Below, piece after piece: positions 22,781 to 35,240 of a DNA stretch of 64,000 nt. The stretch covers positions 19,219,303 through 19,283,302 of the forward strand of contig CM038918.1 of assembly GCA_021904315.1 (NCBI GenBank), written 5' to 3'. The notes under the pieces are model-generated. The model was not told where the DNA came from and ran no database searches. It worked only from the letters and a program-made list of their open reading frames with translations. The translations under genes and the position numbers were made by a program. This DNA comes from Sphagnum magellanicum (taxonomy: Eukaryota > Streptophyta > Sphagnopsida > Sphagnales > Sphagnaceae). The first letter of the stretch is position 1; each line of letters begins with the position of its first letter.

Positions 22781-24060
22781 GATGGAGGAATTTGATAACC
22801 TCAAAATGGAATATGCCTTCATGAAGACAAAACTCTTAATTTATCAATAGAGGAACCAAGTGAAGCACTAGGCATTGCACAAGGAACAAGTTGGTCAAAT
22901 CATTCAGGAATCATTTGAAAGCTATTAGAAGGACAAGGAGTTTTACCAACAAAGGTTGAAGGCTTATTGGAAAGTAATGCTTCATTTAGTGATGCCCCCA
23001 TCTGATTTCGACATGATGTAAGCACCTTCTGGATTTGCCATTGCATTTAATACACAATATAGTGAAGAGCAAAATGAAGGAGTTCAAATGGAAATAGATT
23101 TTGATACTATCGCGATATATCAAATTAGAAGGAACTTCCCATTATTGGAAACATTTTCGATATTACAAACCTTTCCAATATTGCAAAGAAATCTAGAAAC
23201 GTTAAAAACCCTATAAAAATTAACATGGTTTCCACCAATTTGAATGCCCTGGTGATTTCTAATGCCACAATTAATGTAGACAACAAAGTTCCTATGGGTA
23301 GAACCATTAACAAGAGTTGACTTTTGTACGATCAGAAACAACCATTGATCTTATTGTGATTTTAATGGGTACTTTAACTGCACTAGAAAACATATAGTTA
23401 AATGTTGTGATAGAGGTGATAGAATTAATAGAGGCTTCTATAATGGAAAAAAAAACTTAGTTTTTTTTTAAAAATAAATATAATTACAAGGACATAATCC
23501 CAATCAAAAAGGGGATGATGTTGAAAGTAGAATTTTACCAAAACATTTTTTCCAATTTTTTGTCATTGAAATCGGTTATCAAATGTTTCGTTACCAAAAA
23601 TCAATTATCGGAATTTTTTTACTAAAAACATGTTACTGATTTTTATTTATTGAAACCAATTTTACTAGAGAATTAGATTGAATAATTTTAGGATTGATTT
23701 TTTTGGGATGGGGCTAACTACCTATTCCACTATTTTCTAAGTTTCTTCTTGAAGGTATTTAAAGCTCTATAACTTTGAAGACTATACAAAGGAGTATTTG
23801 GAATAAATTAACTTTTTATCATTTTTTGTATTGAGAAATTCTACTATTCATTTTTCTTTTTGTATGTATGAATACCTTGTATCTTGTGTGCAAAGTCTTC
23901 TTACTTGTATTTGTTTCATATTTGTTTTTGGAGAAAATTTATGAATATGTCCCATTAAGTTTTGACAAGCCTCTTGTGTTTCTAGCTTTTTGCTTATCCA
24001 AAGAGAGTAAAAAGATTCTATCTTTTGCCCCCCTATTTTATTCATAAATCAAAAACCCAA
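22780..24060 (+). mobile_element. Possible LTR-element relic with polypurine tract and LTR-like end
   Basis: The stretch 22780-23320 has scattered coding-like composition but no assignable domain. At about 23505 AAAAAGGGGATGA, a polypurine-tract-like run, is followed by TGTTGAAAG, a usual LTR start, then about 500 bases ending in sequence typical of a retroelement leader. The other LTR was not found. Family unassigned; old and broken. Confidence 0.3.
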
Positions 24061-27000
24061 TACTTCACTGAATGGCCTTAATAATGGGGGCCTCTATTTG
24101 ATTAGAATGAAGATGGAATGGGGGGTTCTATTTGCTCACAATGAGGATGGATAACTACATTTAGCAAGGGAAGGTGGTCATTCTCACCACAAAATTGTGC
24201 TTGTAGTTAACATGGCAGGATGTGAAATTGAAAGGACACTTTTGACTATTGTTCAAATTGACCCGAATATGTCAATGTTTGACCACCATATTGTTATAAA
24301 TTTGCTTACCCTTTAGGATGGACTAACAATGGTTTGCTATGGTGTGGATACCTTGGACACAAAACAAACAAAAGGTGGTGCAATTCATTCAAGGTGTAAT
24401 TATATTGGCTTTAGAAGGGTTTAGTGACATGGTTGTGAAATATGGATGCTACAAGATGGCCAAAATTGCCAATGAGGGTTCCGAATCTTGTTCCCTTTCG
24501 TTTGATATGGGGAATTGATGAATTGAAGGTAGGTGAAAAGGAAAGTTTGTTAGTAATGGGATTTTGAAGTATGTTGAGTTCTGGAAGCTTGGGATGTCAA
24601 AGGATGATTTGTATGCTAGAATTATGGATCCTTATGTAAAATACTAGGAGAATATTTTGGAGCTACTATCAAAACCTATCCCATGGCATAGTTCTATTTT
24701 ATTAGAAAGCTTTTGGCCTTCTCACAATTGGAGAGCTAATTATGAACACACATTCATTTGTATTATTGTTGGTGTTGACCCTAAAGATCATGTCATCCTT
24801 CCATATTGTGGGCTTAAAACCTTGTGACATTCTATGAGCACTATTACATACATGCCCTTTTGTGACTTGTTTGTTAATAATTTTGTTCTTGTGCGGCCTT
24901 CAGACCCTAAAATCTATCTTGGGAAGGGCTCAAGTGATGTTACTATTTAATTCAATTAACATTTGTAATTTGTTTTAAAACAAATGTTTCTTTAAATGTT
25001 ATGTATTTGAATGGGTTTAAAAACTAAATTACAAAAAATAAGATTGAGGATTTAATGGTTATGTTAGGTTGAATTGTGGGTTTTGTACTAATATAATTGT
25101 TCAAACTTCATGTTAAAATTTATGTAATTATTGTGGTGAACAAAAATCTTTGTTGTGTTTCTAGATAAAACATCTAGATAATGATTTTTTAAAGATATAT
25201 TATTGCATGTTCTTCAAACTTAAATCAATCTTGGAGGATGACCCTCCACATTTGCCCATCAAGTTTTAGTTCAATCAAAGGTGTTGATGAAGAGAAATTG
25301 TCATTTGAATGGTTGGGTGTCAAAAACAATTGAAGACAATCAAATATGAAGAAAAAAATCTTAATTTTTCTCCTACCATTTGAATTGATTTTTTTATATG
25401 CCTAGACATAGTAGTCACAAATATGTGTGTAAAATTACAACTTCATTCAATGTATGTAGCAAAAGTAATATAAGTGAATAGTGGTTAGGGTATAATTTGA
25501 CCCCTTGTGGTTCACATGTTTATATCTATTAAATACACTATTAGAATGTTGTGAAATTTGGTGAATATATTGTGCACACAATTTTCAACAATTTCTTAGA
25601 ATTGCAAACGTATCAAATGTGATCTTTATGTCATTTGATTAAATATTATAGAGTTAAATTGAAGACGATAGGTGCAACATATGATTTTTTTGCACAACAT
25701 ATTAAAACAAAAGTTGTAGTTTTCAAATTAATTTTCATAAAGCTAATGTTCATTAGATTACTAATTATTTAGATTTTAATGCTCAAAGTAGTTTAAGGCT
25801 TAAAACCCTAAATCTTAATTAACTTGTACATGGACTTTTAAGGCACATCTAAAATTAATTTAGGAAAATCCGACTTAATTTATTACTATTTATTCATACT
25901 TCAATTTGAAGGTTTAATTGTTTGTAAATTCTTGTGTTTCATTTACATCCATATAATTGCATTTTCTTTATACTAGGCATGCATTGGGAATTACAAGTCC
26001 ATGTCATTGCATATATTGTTAAACATATAAAGATGGGCTTTCCCTAAGTCATGAATGTGTGGTTGTTATGTGAAAGTTGAGGTTTTGCAAGGGGTTACAA
26101 GCAAGGTGGAGGGGTAGGTTTGGTGCAACCTCGATGTCCAAAGGGTGCACATCCTTTGGGCCACCATTTTTTTGCTTGTACACCAACGACATGTAAAAAA
26201 ACAAATGACCCAAAAGGTGCAAATGATGCTTCACAAAATTCCATCCCTTTTGATTTGAATCCTATTGTCCCATTATTGCAACCTTTAAATCTTCATTTAA
26301 CTTAGGTTGGGGCATACTTGTGTGGGGGCGCATGTGGTAGGTTGTTCATTTTACGGGAATTTCATTGTGTGTTTGTGATGATGAAGTTGAATTGATGGCT
26401 AACAGGATTGCATGTCATTCCAAAGGTGAGGCTAAAATGACGATTAATTCATTGATGGTCATTATGGGAATGTAGGTAGAACCACATCCCTTTTTGTCTT
26501 TGAACCTTGACATCAAAAGCCAATACTAGTGTAATTGATTTATTTTGGGTTCAATGGCAACAATGGCATTAATGGGCACCTTTGAAGGATTACTAAGTGA
26601 TGGTTTCATGTGAAAAGGGGTTCATTTTAGGGCATTATCACCAAATTAAACATAAATACTTCATATCCTATTTGGAATTGGATTCATTGAAAACCATTGA
26701 TCAAACACACATCATGAGACACAATAATTTTTTGAGAACAATGGGAACCACTGAAATGAATCACTTCATTGGAAACTTTGACTCATGTTGTGACCTCCAA
26801 CAAATGAAGAACCCCACATTGTTCACCCCATTCATGGCATGGAAATATCTTTCCAACATAAAAAAAATGTTACACCCAAATTTGTCATTACATTCAACAA
26901 ATCAAAATGTGGCACCTTCATTGGTCTCCAAACTACATATCACATCCAATACCACGATGAATAGTGGAACAATACTAATTTTTTGACAACAACTTCATCA

Positions 27001-28290
27001 ACTAATTACAATTATGGGTAAATTGTTGTTGTTGCATGCAACATAATTCTTTTGAAGAACTTTGTTGCAACTACCAAGGGGTTAGAATGGACATATTGCA
27101 AAAAAATTCCAACAAAATCCAAATGAAAGTTTGTGGTCTACACTTCTGCCCATTTGTGTCACCTTGTCAATGTAACTCAAGGATCACAAAAGCCCAAGTT
27201 GTACAATTTTGGCATGGGATTTTGGTGAAAGATTTGCAACAATGAATACGAGATGCCATGTTGCTTCACATTGGTCAAGTTCAACTTGTTGATAAGTCCC
27301 AATTGTTGAATGAATTAAGTTCAACATGATAAAAAAAAATGTTGTGAATATTATATTTGGCCAAGACCAATAAGTTCTTGAATCCCAATAACTTCATAAC
27401 ATTGGAAACAAAATCAAGTCAAATAAAGCCAAGGTTGGCCCAAAGGACTCAACCACAATTAACAAGATTTTTTTAATGGATTGTTTAAGCTCAAAGAAGG
27501 GGTAAAGTGGTAACCACGGAGGAGCACATTGACAAACATTGGTGTGAACAATGTGATAAGATGCAAAGACAAATTCATCAACTCCATAATAGTGTTTTCA
27601 TTGTCATCACATGGGCCATGAAGTCAATTTGCACCCAAAATTATATCTAATTCACAATTCAACATAGTGCAACTCAATGGCATACATTCATGAAATGTCC
27701 AACAAAGAAAAAATTCTTGAAGGAGGAATTGAAACTAATCTCAAGTTTACAACCACGGCCATGGAAATAATTCCAATGATCTTGAAGGTCAAATGACTCT
27801 TTTAAAACACATGTTTGCTAACATAGATGTTCATGATTCGAAAATAAAAAGGAAAACTAAGAAAAACCATGAATCACAAGTTAAGGCCACCTTACCCAAA
27901 TTGTTTGATTATGGGGCACAACACTTGATGATTGGATGAGCCACGACCATTACTTTGGGACTTACAAAGGCCAATTTGGAACCATGCCCATACCAAATCC
28001 AAACAACCATCAATGAATCAAATAAGGGACAAAATACGACCCATGAACCATTAATTGTAATTGTCATGATGTTGTGATGGTAGGTGAATCTTGATTCATT
28101 AGTGCATGCCATTATCTTTGATTTTACAACGTCTCATTCTTGAAATAAATTTCAAAAATACACAATGCATTTTACATAAATTTATAGTTGAACAATAGCC
28201 TATGAAGTAATATATGTTTGAATTTTTTAATTTAATAAAAGCTGATTTAATTCAAGTCAACATGCAAAATGACTTTGTGCATATCCAACC
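24061..28290. other. Long AT-rich region with decayed coding-like patches
   Basis: No gene could be supported. The plus-strand stretches 24300-24830 and 26340-27400 have coding-like composition with several frame changes and stops and no recognised motif; they are probably old mobile-element coding remains. No terminal repeats were found. Confidence 0.35.
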
Positions 28291-29270
28291 CAATTGCATT
28301 CATCTTTGGGATGTAGCCGGACAATGGGTGACCGTTCTAGAAAACTTTCTGGACTGGACTTAACATGTGAACGAGGGGACGGTTTGGCCGCCTCTGATGG
28401 AGAGTGACGGCGGATTTCTGATTTTGTGTTGATGGTATTTCCTTTGCATGGAATGCATGGCTCTTTGACGACGAATTTGATGAGGGATTGCGGTGCCTCA
28501 TTGATGAGCTTTGGAGGGGAACAATCTGCTAAGGGCTAACCAAGCTTCTAGAAGAAGTTAGAAACGGCTAGACGAAGGATAAGTATGACCTTAATTTAAA
28601 CAGACGAGGGGAATAGAACGTAGGGACAAGAAAAAGAAGAACCAGTAAGGAAGGAGGTAGAGAATGTAGACGTTGGGAATAGAAGTGGAGAAGAACTCTA
28701 GATGGAAGGTAGTCAATCTGTTTTTTTTGTTGGTGATGCTGTGAGAGAAAGGAAGAACAGAAGCTTAGCAAGCGTTCTAGGTCGGTCTGCATTATTTTTC
28801 TCTTTTGCTGCGATCTGCAACTGACGGACGCGAGCTTCTGAATCTAGGAGTAGTAATAGATCAAGATAATCCCAGTAGCATGGATGCTTGTGCAGTCGGA
28901 GTATTCGACATGAAATAAAGATCGAACAATTGTTTTGAGGGTTCGGTTTTGTGTCTGACTTGTCATCTGGTTGTGTAGCTACATGATGAGAGATCCGGTT
29001 TGAGGGTCATGGGTCGAATCGCACATTGTCTCGGTAGATTTGCAGTTTCAAAGGAGTAGCTTATGTGCTTAGAGGTTGTAGTGTGTGCTTCGGGAGAGTG
29101 GTATTGTACTGCAACAATATTAGGAGAGCAGCTGAGAGTGATTGTCCCAGAAAGAATGTAGTTGTGGGGGCAAGAGGGGTCGGACGAGTACCTGTGCGAG
29201 TTCTGTGCCTTGGATTCGTTCGTGTCCCCCTTCTTTTTGATTACAGGGACATGTTGTTTGAACACACCAA
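28290..29270. other. GC-richer patch, unassigned
   Basis: Base composition rises sharply here relative to both sides (many CG dinucleotides, for example 28365-28410 and 29150-29230). No reading frame resembles a known protein. At 28970-29030 TAGCTACATGATGAGAG and, 35 bases on, GGGTCGAATC resemble polymerase III A and B boxes, so part of the patch may be a tRNA-derived SINE. Confidence 0.35.
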
Positions 29271-29279
29271 AGGATATCA

Positions 29280-32130
29280 ATTGTATAAATATATATATAA
29301 TTTGACTAATTTTTTCTAATTAAAAATTGACTTATTGAGTGTTGAAATCAAATTAACAAGGTATGACATAATTTGTTTAGGGAAAACCTTGTTGTGAAAA
29401 TGATTTTTTGCCACATTTTATAAATTTTCATTTATCAAATTTATTTTTTCCATTCCAAAATCAATATTCTTCAAAGAATGTATTTTGATACCAAGAACAT
29501 GATCACTTGTCATTCTTATGTGTTTTTTAAACATTAGATCATAAAACACATGATACCATTTTTTGGGGGGAAAAATGGAAGAATCCATTTTACCAAAAAA
29601 CAAAAAACATGTTAAGGCCAAGGGGGGGGCACCCCCCCCCCTCCTTCCCCCCCAAGGTAATAAAAATATTATTGCCCTTAGATTATGGAAAAAGGTGGTA
29701 TGATTTGGAATGAATTTAGTGAGGATAAAGTATTCAAAAACATTTTTTAAACATCATAACTATTGCTTAATATGCATTATAAGGACTCTCTTTTTTTGAG
29801 AAATTATTTAAACATATATTTACATAATAATATAATGCAAAATCATTTAAGATCGTAAGAAAGTTTTAACAATTTTTTTAACTTACAAATGAAACTATAT
29901 CAATAACATTTTAGAATGAACATTCACCCAAAGTGGTGAATGTGCTTCCTATTATCTCATTTGCACCTTCATCTATAGTGTTACAATGCCAAAACAACAA
30001 ATACTTGTGAAAGATAATTAAAACAACAATATTATATAATGGGTACATAATTTCCCTTCACATTCCCAAATCCATAACTTCAATTCCAATGAATATCACC
30101 AAGTACATATAGTTCCAGTAATGGAACTCCCAAATTACGCACATTAATTCATTATGTGGCTATAGTTCCAACAACTTTTTCACACACACCTTTTTAGAAT
30201 GATGTTCCCCCTTCTTCAAGTCCTTCCCTCCCATTAGATAACCAACCATTATCGAGATAAATGATGATTACTTAAAAGGTCATAGGCTACTTTGTGTTCT
30301 ATTATCTTTGGACCTTATATTTATTTCTTAGTTACTACAATAGTCCCTTTTAAATCAAAGGGGGCTAAGTGAACAAATTCATTTTTAACTAAATAGTTTT
30401 TTAATAACATGTTGTTGTAGTACCTATAATAGTCTTATTGTTCACCCTTAACAAACACTATAAGTCATAATGCACATAATGATTCATTTAAATCACATTA
30501 GTCACAATAACCAAAGTAAAAAACTCCATGTGCATGCCACATCCACCATGTTTATAACATTTTGTTCAATTTGATTATATATTTAGCATTTTTCAGTCAT
30601 AATGAACATACTTTAACGTTGGTCAAAATGGGTAGTGTTAATCATTTCAGATTAATAACCTTGATTTTATAGTTAGTTTAATCAAGATGTTGTTAGCATA
30701 AAAAAAAAAAACATGGTTTTGTAATAATCATTGACAAGTTAATTTTTTGATTGTTCAACATTTACAAGTGAGACCACAAGTTAACCATTAGGGTTTTGGT
30801 CATGTCATGATTTGTGATTATGATAAATTGTATTATGTAAGGTGAGAATATATAATTAAAATCATTCTACATTTAAATTATGATGTGTACATGTGAATAT
30901 ACATTACATAAAAATATTTTAGAGGTAGTTGAAATTAAAATGATGAACTTTTAAGCATTAATTAATTGTTTTGAGACAACAAACATTAATATGTTTTGGA
31001 TTTGGTGAAAGGCTAGGGATGACAACTCATGTGCATGAAAATGTTGACATCAAAATTTCCAGATTATTTAATTAATTAAATATGGAAGGCATGTGATTAG
31101 TTTCAAGAATTAAATCCACAACTTTTGATTAAGATAACGTGAAGCATCATTTCATCCATTTGTTCTGTCATCCATCCGTCCATCTGTCTGGTCATCCATG
31201 TGAATCGACACCTTGGAAGCTCTGAGGTTACTGGTTGCACACCATCCCTCTACTGAGTCTGACATTGCAACTTTCTACCCACCAGGAATGGGAAGGAAAT
31301 CTATCCATCATGCAATGCTCTCCCAGTTAGCTACTTCCCAAATGCCCAACTTGGTCGGTGAAATGGCCTCCAAGTTATGGCCAGTGAAATTTTTTATTTA
31401 TAAAAAAAACCAAGAATGGCCCTTCATCCATGTCCCTATTTAGATACATCATCATCCTCCATGTGCTGCTTGCTTGCTAGACGGTGCATAAATAATCACC
31501 ATGTATGATGAATAATATTTACACATGACCACATGTAATGTGTTTTTTTGTTTTTTTTCGGTCAATTTTGTAACGTAGCCAAAGTGGTGATGATCCACAT
31601 GAATAATTAACCATATAGTTTAAAAGTGCTGAAATCAATTAATTTTAAAATATTTTCAATAGTTAATTTTTTTTTTAAAGAGGAAAAATGTGAGATTTCT
31701 GTCGATACATGGTTCAAGAATATTTTAGCCAAAAACATAAAAATAAGTTATAACAAGACAAAATGTGGCATAAAATTTGGTAATTTAATAAACAATAAAT
31801 TTTTTTATGAAATGTCCAATATGCTTTTGATATCTCTGTTGCATTGGTGCATTTGTCTGAATATGATCAATTTGTGTATGTTAATAATTAAGTTCTTTAA
31901 AAAATGTAAATGTATTTGTTATAAAGGTATGTGTGTTTTGGCAATGAGAAGAAACATGCAACGATAGTGAAGATTGGAGACGAAACACTCGACGAAAGTG
32001 GAGCAACATATAAATGAAAGGGTGAAGTGTTTGTAATTGATATCTGAAGTTTCTTTTTCTGCTTCCATTCTCAAAAATTAACTAGCTAGCAAGCAAGCTT
32101 GGAGAAGCAAAGGTTTTCTCCAGAGATGAC
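29280..32130. other. AT-rich intergenic desert
   Basis: No gene. Notable only for G8-CA-C10 at 29622-29641 followed by further C runs, and for a dispersed-repeat copy at 31540-31620 (TAGCCAAAGTGGTGATGATCC). Low-complexity CATCC repeats lie at 31150-31200. Confidence 0.5.
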
Positions 32131-32140
32131 AATGTAATAA

Positions 32141-33601
32141 GAAAATAGGCTCAATGATGATCAACGCAACGCATACAAAACTATTTTGAATGTCATGATA
32201 AACAAAGAGGGCAAACTGTTCTTTGTGTATGGCAGTGGTGGAACCGGCAAAACATTTGTTTGGACAATGCTTCTATTTCCTTTACGAGGGCAAGGTGAAA
32301 TCGTGCTTATAGTTGCTTCATCAAATATTGCATCTTTGCTATTTTTGGGTGGCAGAATCGCCCATTCAAGATTCAAGATTCCAATTGATCTACACGATGA
32401 GTCGACTTGCAACATCACACAACAAATGAAAGTGGCCAAGTTGGTGCATAAAATTGATATGATCATTTGGGATGAAGCATCGATGATGCATTGTCGAACT
32501 TTCGAAACTATTAATCGGACCCTGCGTGATTTGATGCAATTGGATGACGCACATGCAACCGAAAAGATCTTTGGTGGGAAAATCGTGGTCCTTGGTGGGG
32601 ATTTTTGACAGATCCTACCTATTGTTCCCAAGGGAGGACGAGAAAACATTATTAGTGCTTCGTTGCCTCGATTGCATCTTTGGCAGCATGTTACGATTTT
32701 TCGTCTTCATATCAACATGCGAGTCATGGTAGCCAATTTTGAAGAGCAGCGAGAGTTTGCCAAATGGGTGTTGAATGTTGGAGACGGCAGTTTTCCTGCC
32801 ATTGCAGAAGAAAAAGGTGTCAATCCAGGTTGGATCAAGATTTCGTCCCATATGAGGTTGCCAGCAGAAGATTACGACTTAAAAGAATTAATCCAAACCA
32901 TTTATCTGAATCACCAGCGCCACTTTGGAGATGCCATGTATCTTATGCAACGCAACATTCTGGCCCCCAAAAATACTAACGTTGATGAAGTCAACAATGT
33001 AATTCTAGAATCGTTATTTGAAGAATTGCACACGTACTTGAACGCAAATTCTTTGACTCCGACAAAAGAAGGTGCAAGTGCTGTTGTAGGAGTTTCAATG
33101 GATTCATTGTATCCGGTGGAATTTCTGAACACTTTGCAATTCAGCGGTATCACAAATCATAAGCTGGAATTCAAAGTGGGCATGCCAATCCTTTTGTTGC
33201 ACAATCTCAATCAATCAATAGGATTGTGCAATGCTACGAGGTTGATTGTCAAGAGATTGGGTTAGCATATCATTGAAGCGGAGATTAGCACAAGGAACAA
33301 TGTCGACAAATGTGTGTTCATACCCCCCATCCTCATGTCCCCCTCTAGGACTAATTGGCCATTTGTTTTGCGTCGTCCTCAATTTCCTGTTGGAATGACA
33401 TTTGCGATCACAATCAATAAGAATCAAGGTCAGACATTGAACAACATTGGGATATATTTGTCGTCTCCAGTCTATTCCCATGGTCAGTTGTATGTTGCTA
33501 TCTCACGGGTCACAAGCAGTGCAAACATCAAGATTTTCAGTGGCAAGGGTCCCGATGGATACATGCAGAATGATGTATATAAAGAGGTTTTGGAAATGTA
33601 G
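32141..33601 (+). pseudogene. Pif1-like helicase, Helitron type, with premature stops
   Basis: The frame reads RLNDDQRNAY, then the Walker A loop GSGGTGKTFVW, Walker B MIIWDEASMM, motif III VLGGDF..QILPIVPKGGR, a motif IV INMR, later the motif V block [15 protein letters not shown] and motif [15 protein letters not shown], ending KEVLEM. This is the superfamily 1B 5'-3' helicase of Pif1/Helitron RepHel proteins, which unwind DNA during rolling-circle transposition. A TGA at 32606-32608 interrupts motif III and a TAG near 33262 follows RLIVKRLG; no frameshift was needed between them. The frame is closed upstream by a TAA at 32138, and no Rep (HUH) domain was found, so only the C-terminal part of the element remains. 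With Rep and RPA domains missing, a host PIF1 relic is the alternative; the motif wording is closer to the Helitron group. Confidence 0.75.
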
Positions 33602-33720
33602 TTTGTAATTGTAATTTTGTAATATGTACTGTCAAATACACACACACTTGTGCCTAATGCACTGGGTTCAAACTAGTGATGTAGTAAAGCAATAAAGCTT
33701 TCAAATGTGCCTGAATGCAG

Positions 33721-34440
33721 TCAAACTTGTGACATGAAAATATGCTTAAAGATGTCACATCTGAATTCTAAGAAACCTTTTAACGTTTCTGACAACGCCC
33801 TCAGACACATCCCTAATCTTCGATACCTTATTTGTTGGCTCTGACCCCTTATGTTTCTTTGACTTTCTTTCCCCTTCTGCACCTCATCAGCCAGGTCCAC
33901 ACCATCTACTGGTCCTGGAGCTCTTGTCTTTACCCCCTTCTCCTTTGACTCCCTTCTGGTCACAACTGCTTTGTCCATTGTGAACCCTTTTGTCTTGGAT
34001 TTCCCACCAGACTTACTACATTTAGTCCTTTTCACTATCTCCTATGCGTCAAGATCATTGACATTTTCCACCTTATCATCAACCTTTAGATTCACCTGGG
34101 TCTTTTCTACACTCACATGCTGCTGAGTCTCAATAGGGTTTACATGGTCGTTTGGCTCCTGGCCACTTTGAATGTTTTTTCCATGTTCCATGAAGGTCTA
34201 TTCAGCACCAATTGATCTTTTCCCATGGAGAGACTTCAGGTTTCCATCTGTCACTAAGGTGAAGGCGCTTATAGGACTAACAATTTCATGAGGTTCATGG
34301 TGATCACCTGAAGTTGGGACCACCACAGCAGCTTCACCCTTTAGCTTTCCATTCCCTTCTTGCAACACATCCCCCCTTGTGCTAACCAGAGGAGCTTTCC
34401 TCCTAGCCCAGTCAGTAGCCGTCACTAATACGTGTCAAAA
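33721..34440 (-). pseudogene. Lys/Ser-rich coding relic, possibly LINE ORF1
   Basis: Two minus-strand frames, 34425-34198 and 34035-33721, are linked by readable sequence with stops. The predicted protein is rich in Lys, Gly, Asp and Thr with little hydrophobic core, ending in a Cys/Phe-containing tail, which resembles the variable C-terminal part of plant LINE ORF1. No zinc knuckle or DUF4283 block was seen, so the assignment is weak. Its first part (34440-34264) is shared with the flank of germin-like copy C at 55225-55396, its second part is not. Confidence 0.3.
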
Positions 34441-35240
34441 TTGTGTAGGCTGATCTTTTTTGCCATGACCCCCTCTGAATTTTCCAAGATCATTATACTT
34501 CACATTAGTAATTGATACCAACAAAATCAGTCCTTAACATGGACTTTCTTAATACAAAATACACCCTATACCATACCAAAGATTGGACACTCAAGCAAAC
34601 CAAGACCCACTGGTTAATCTCGAACTAACCCCTCGCTCTAGTTTTTTGAAAATAAAAATGGGAACCCAAAATTCCAGGTCTGACCTTAAAAATTTCCGAT
34701 GAACCGCTTCTGGTTCCAAAACTGTGGGTCCAAAAATCAAACCCCATTCCAGTTTGGTTTAAACTTTATACGGAAGTCTAGAACTGGAACCTTCAAATCT
34801 AACTAACCAAATCAGGTAACCGCTGACCATTGGTACAAACCAAGTAAGTCTTCTTTGGGCACTGGTATGGAATTTAAAATGCTTTTCTACATGAAAGTAC
34901 ATTCAAATTTGACATAAATTCTAATATTTGAAATTACAACAATTAAGATTATAACGATGTACATGTAAGGCAAAACCAAATTCAAATAATTTTATGATTG
35001 CTTGAACAAATTACATGATCAGTCCATTGGATATGATTCATCATCATGATCTAAAACGAAAAATTCCAAAATTCTTGACTATGTAAATAAATTAAACCTG
35101 TTGCTCAAGACTTGCAAGGTTGGTGTTGCACAAATCTGTAAGGTCGCCCAGGCAACAAGATTGAAGGACTAGTAGAGAGTAAAGCCAGCCGACTCTTTCA
35201 TTCACAGCTTGGAAGTAGACTCTAGTGCATAAATACCAAG

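Noticed and set aside
26597-26986. 129-codon plus-strand frame
   Set aside because: No recognisable domain; composition is as expected for AT-rich decayed sequence. Kept only as an unassigned patch.
29065-29319. 84-codon plus-strand frame in the GC-richer patch
   Set aside because: Arg/Val/Gly-rich without motif, and it overlaps the SINE-like head; not enough for a gene call.
32161-32649. 162-codon minus-strand frame
   Set aside because: Antisense shadow of the helicase frame with its Walker A and B motifs.
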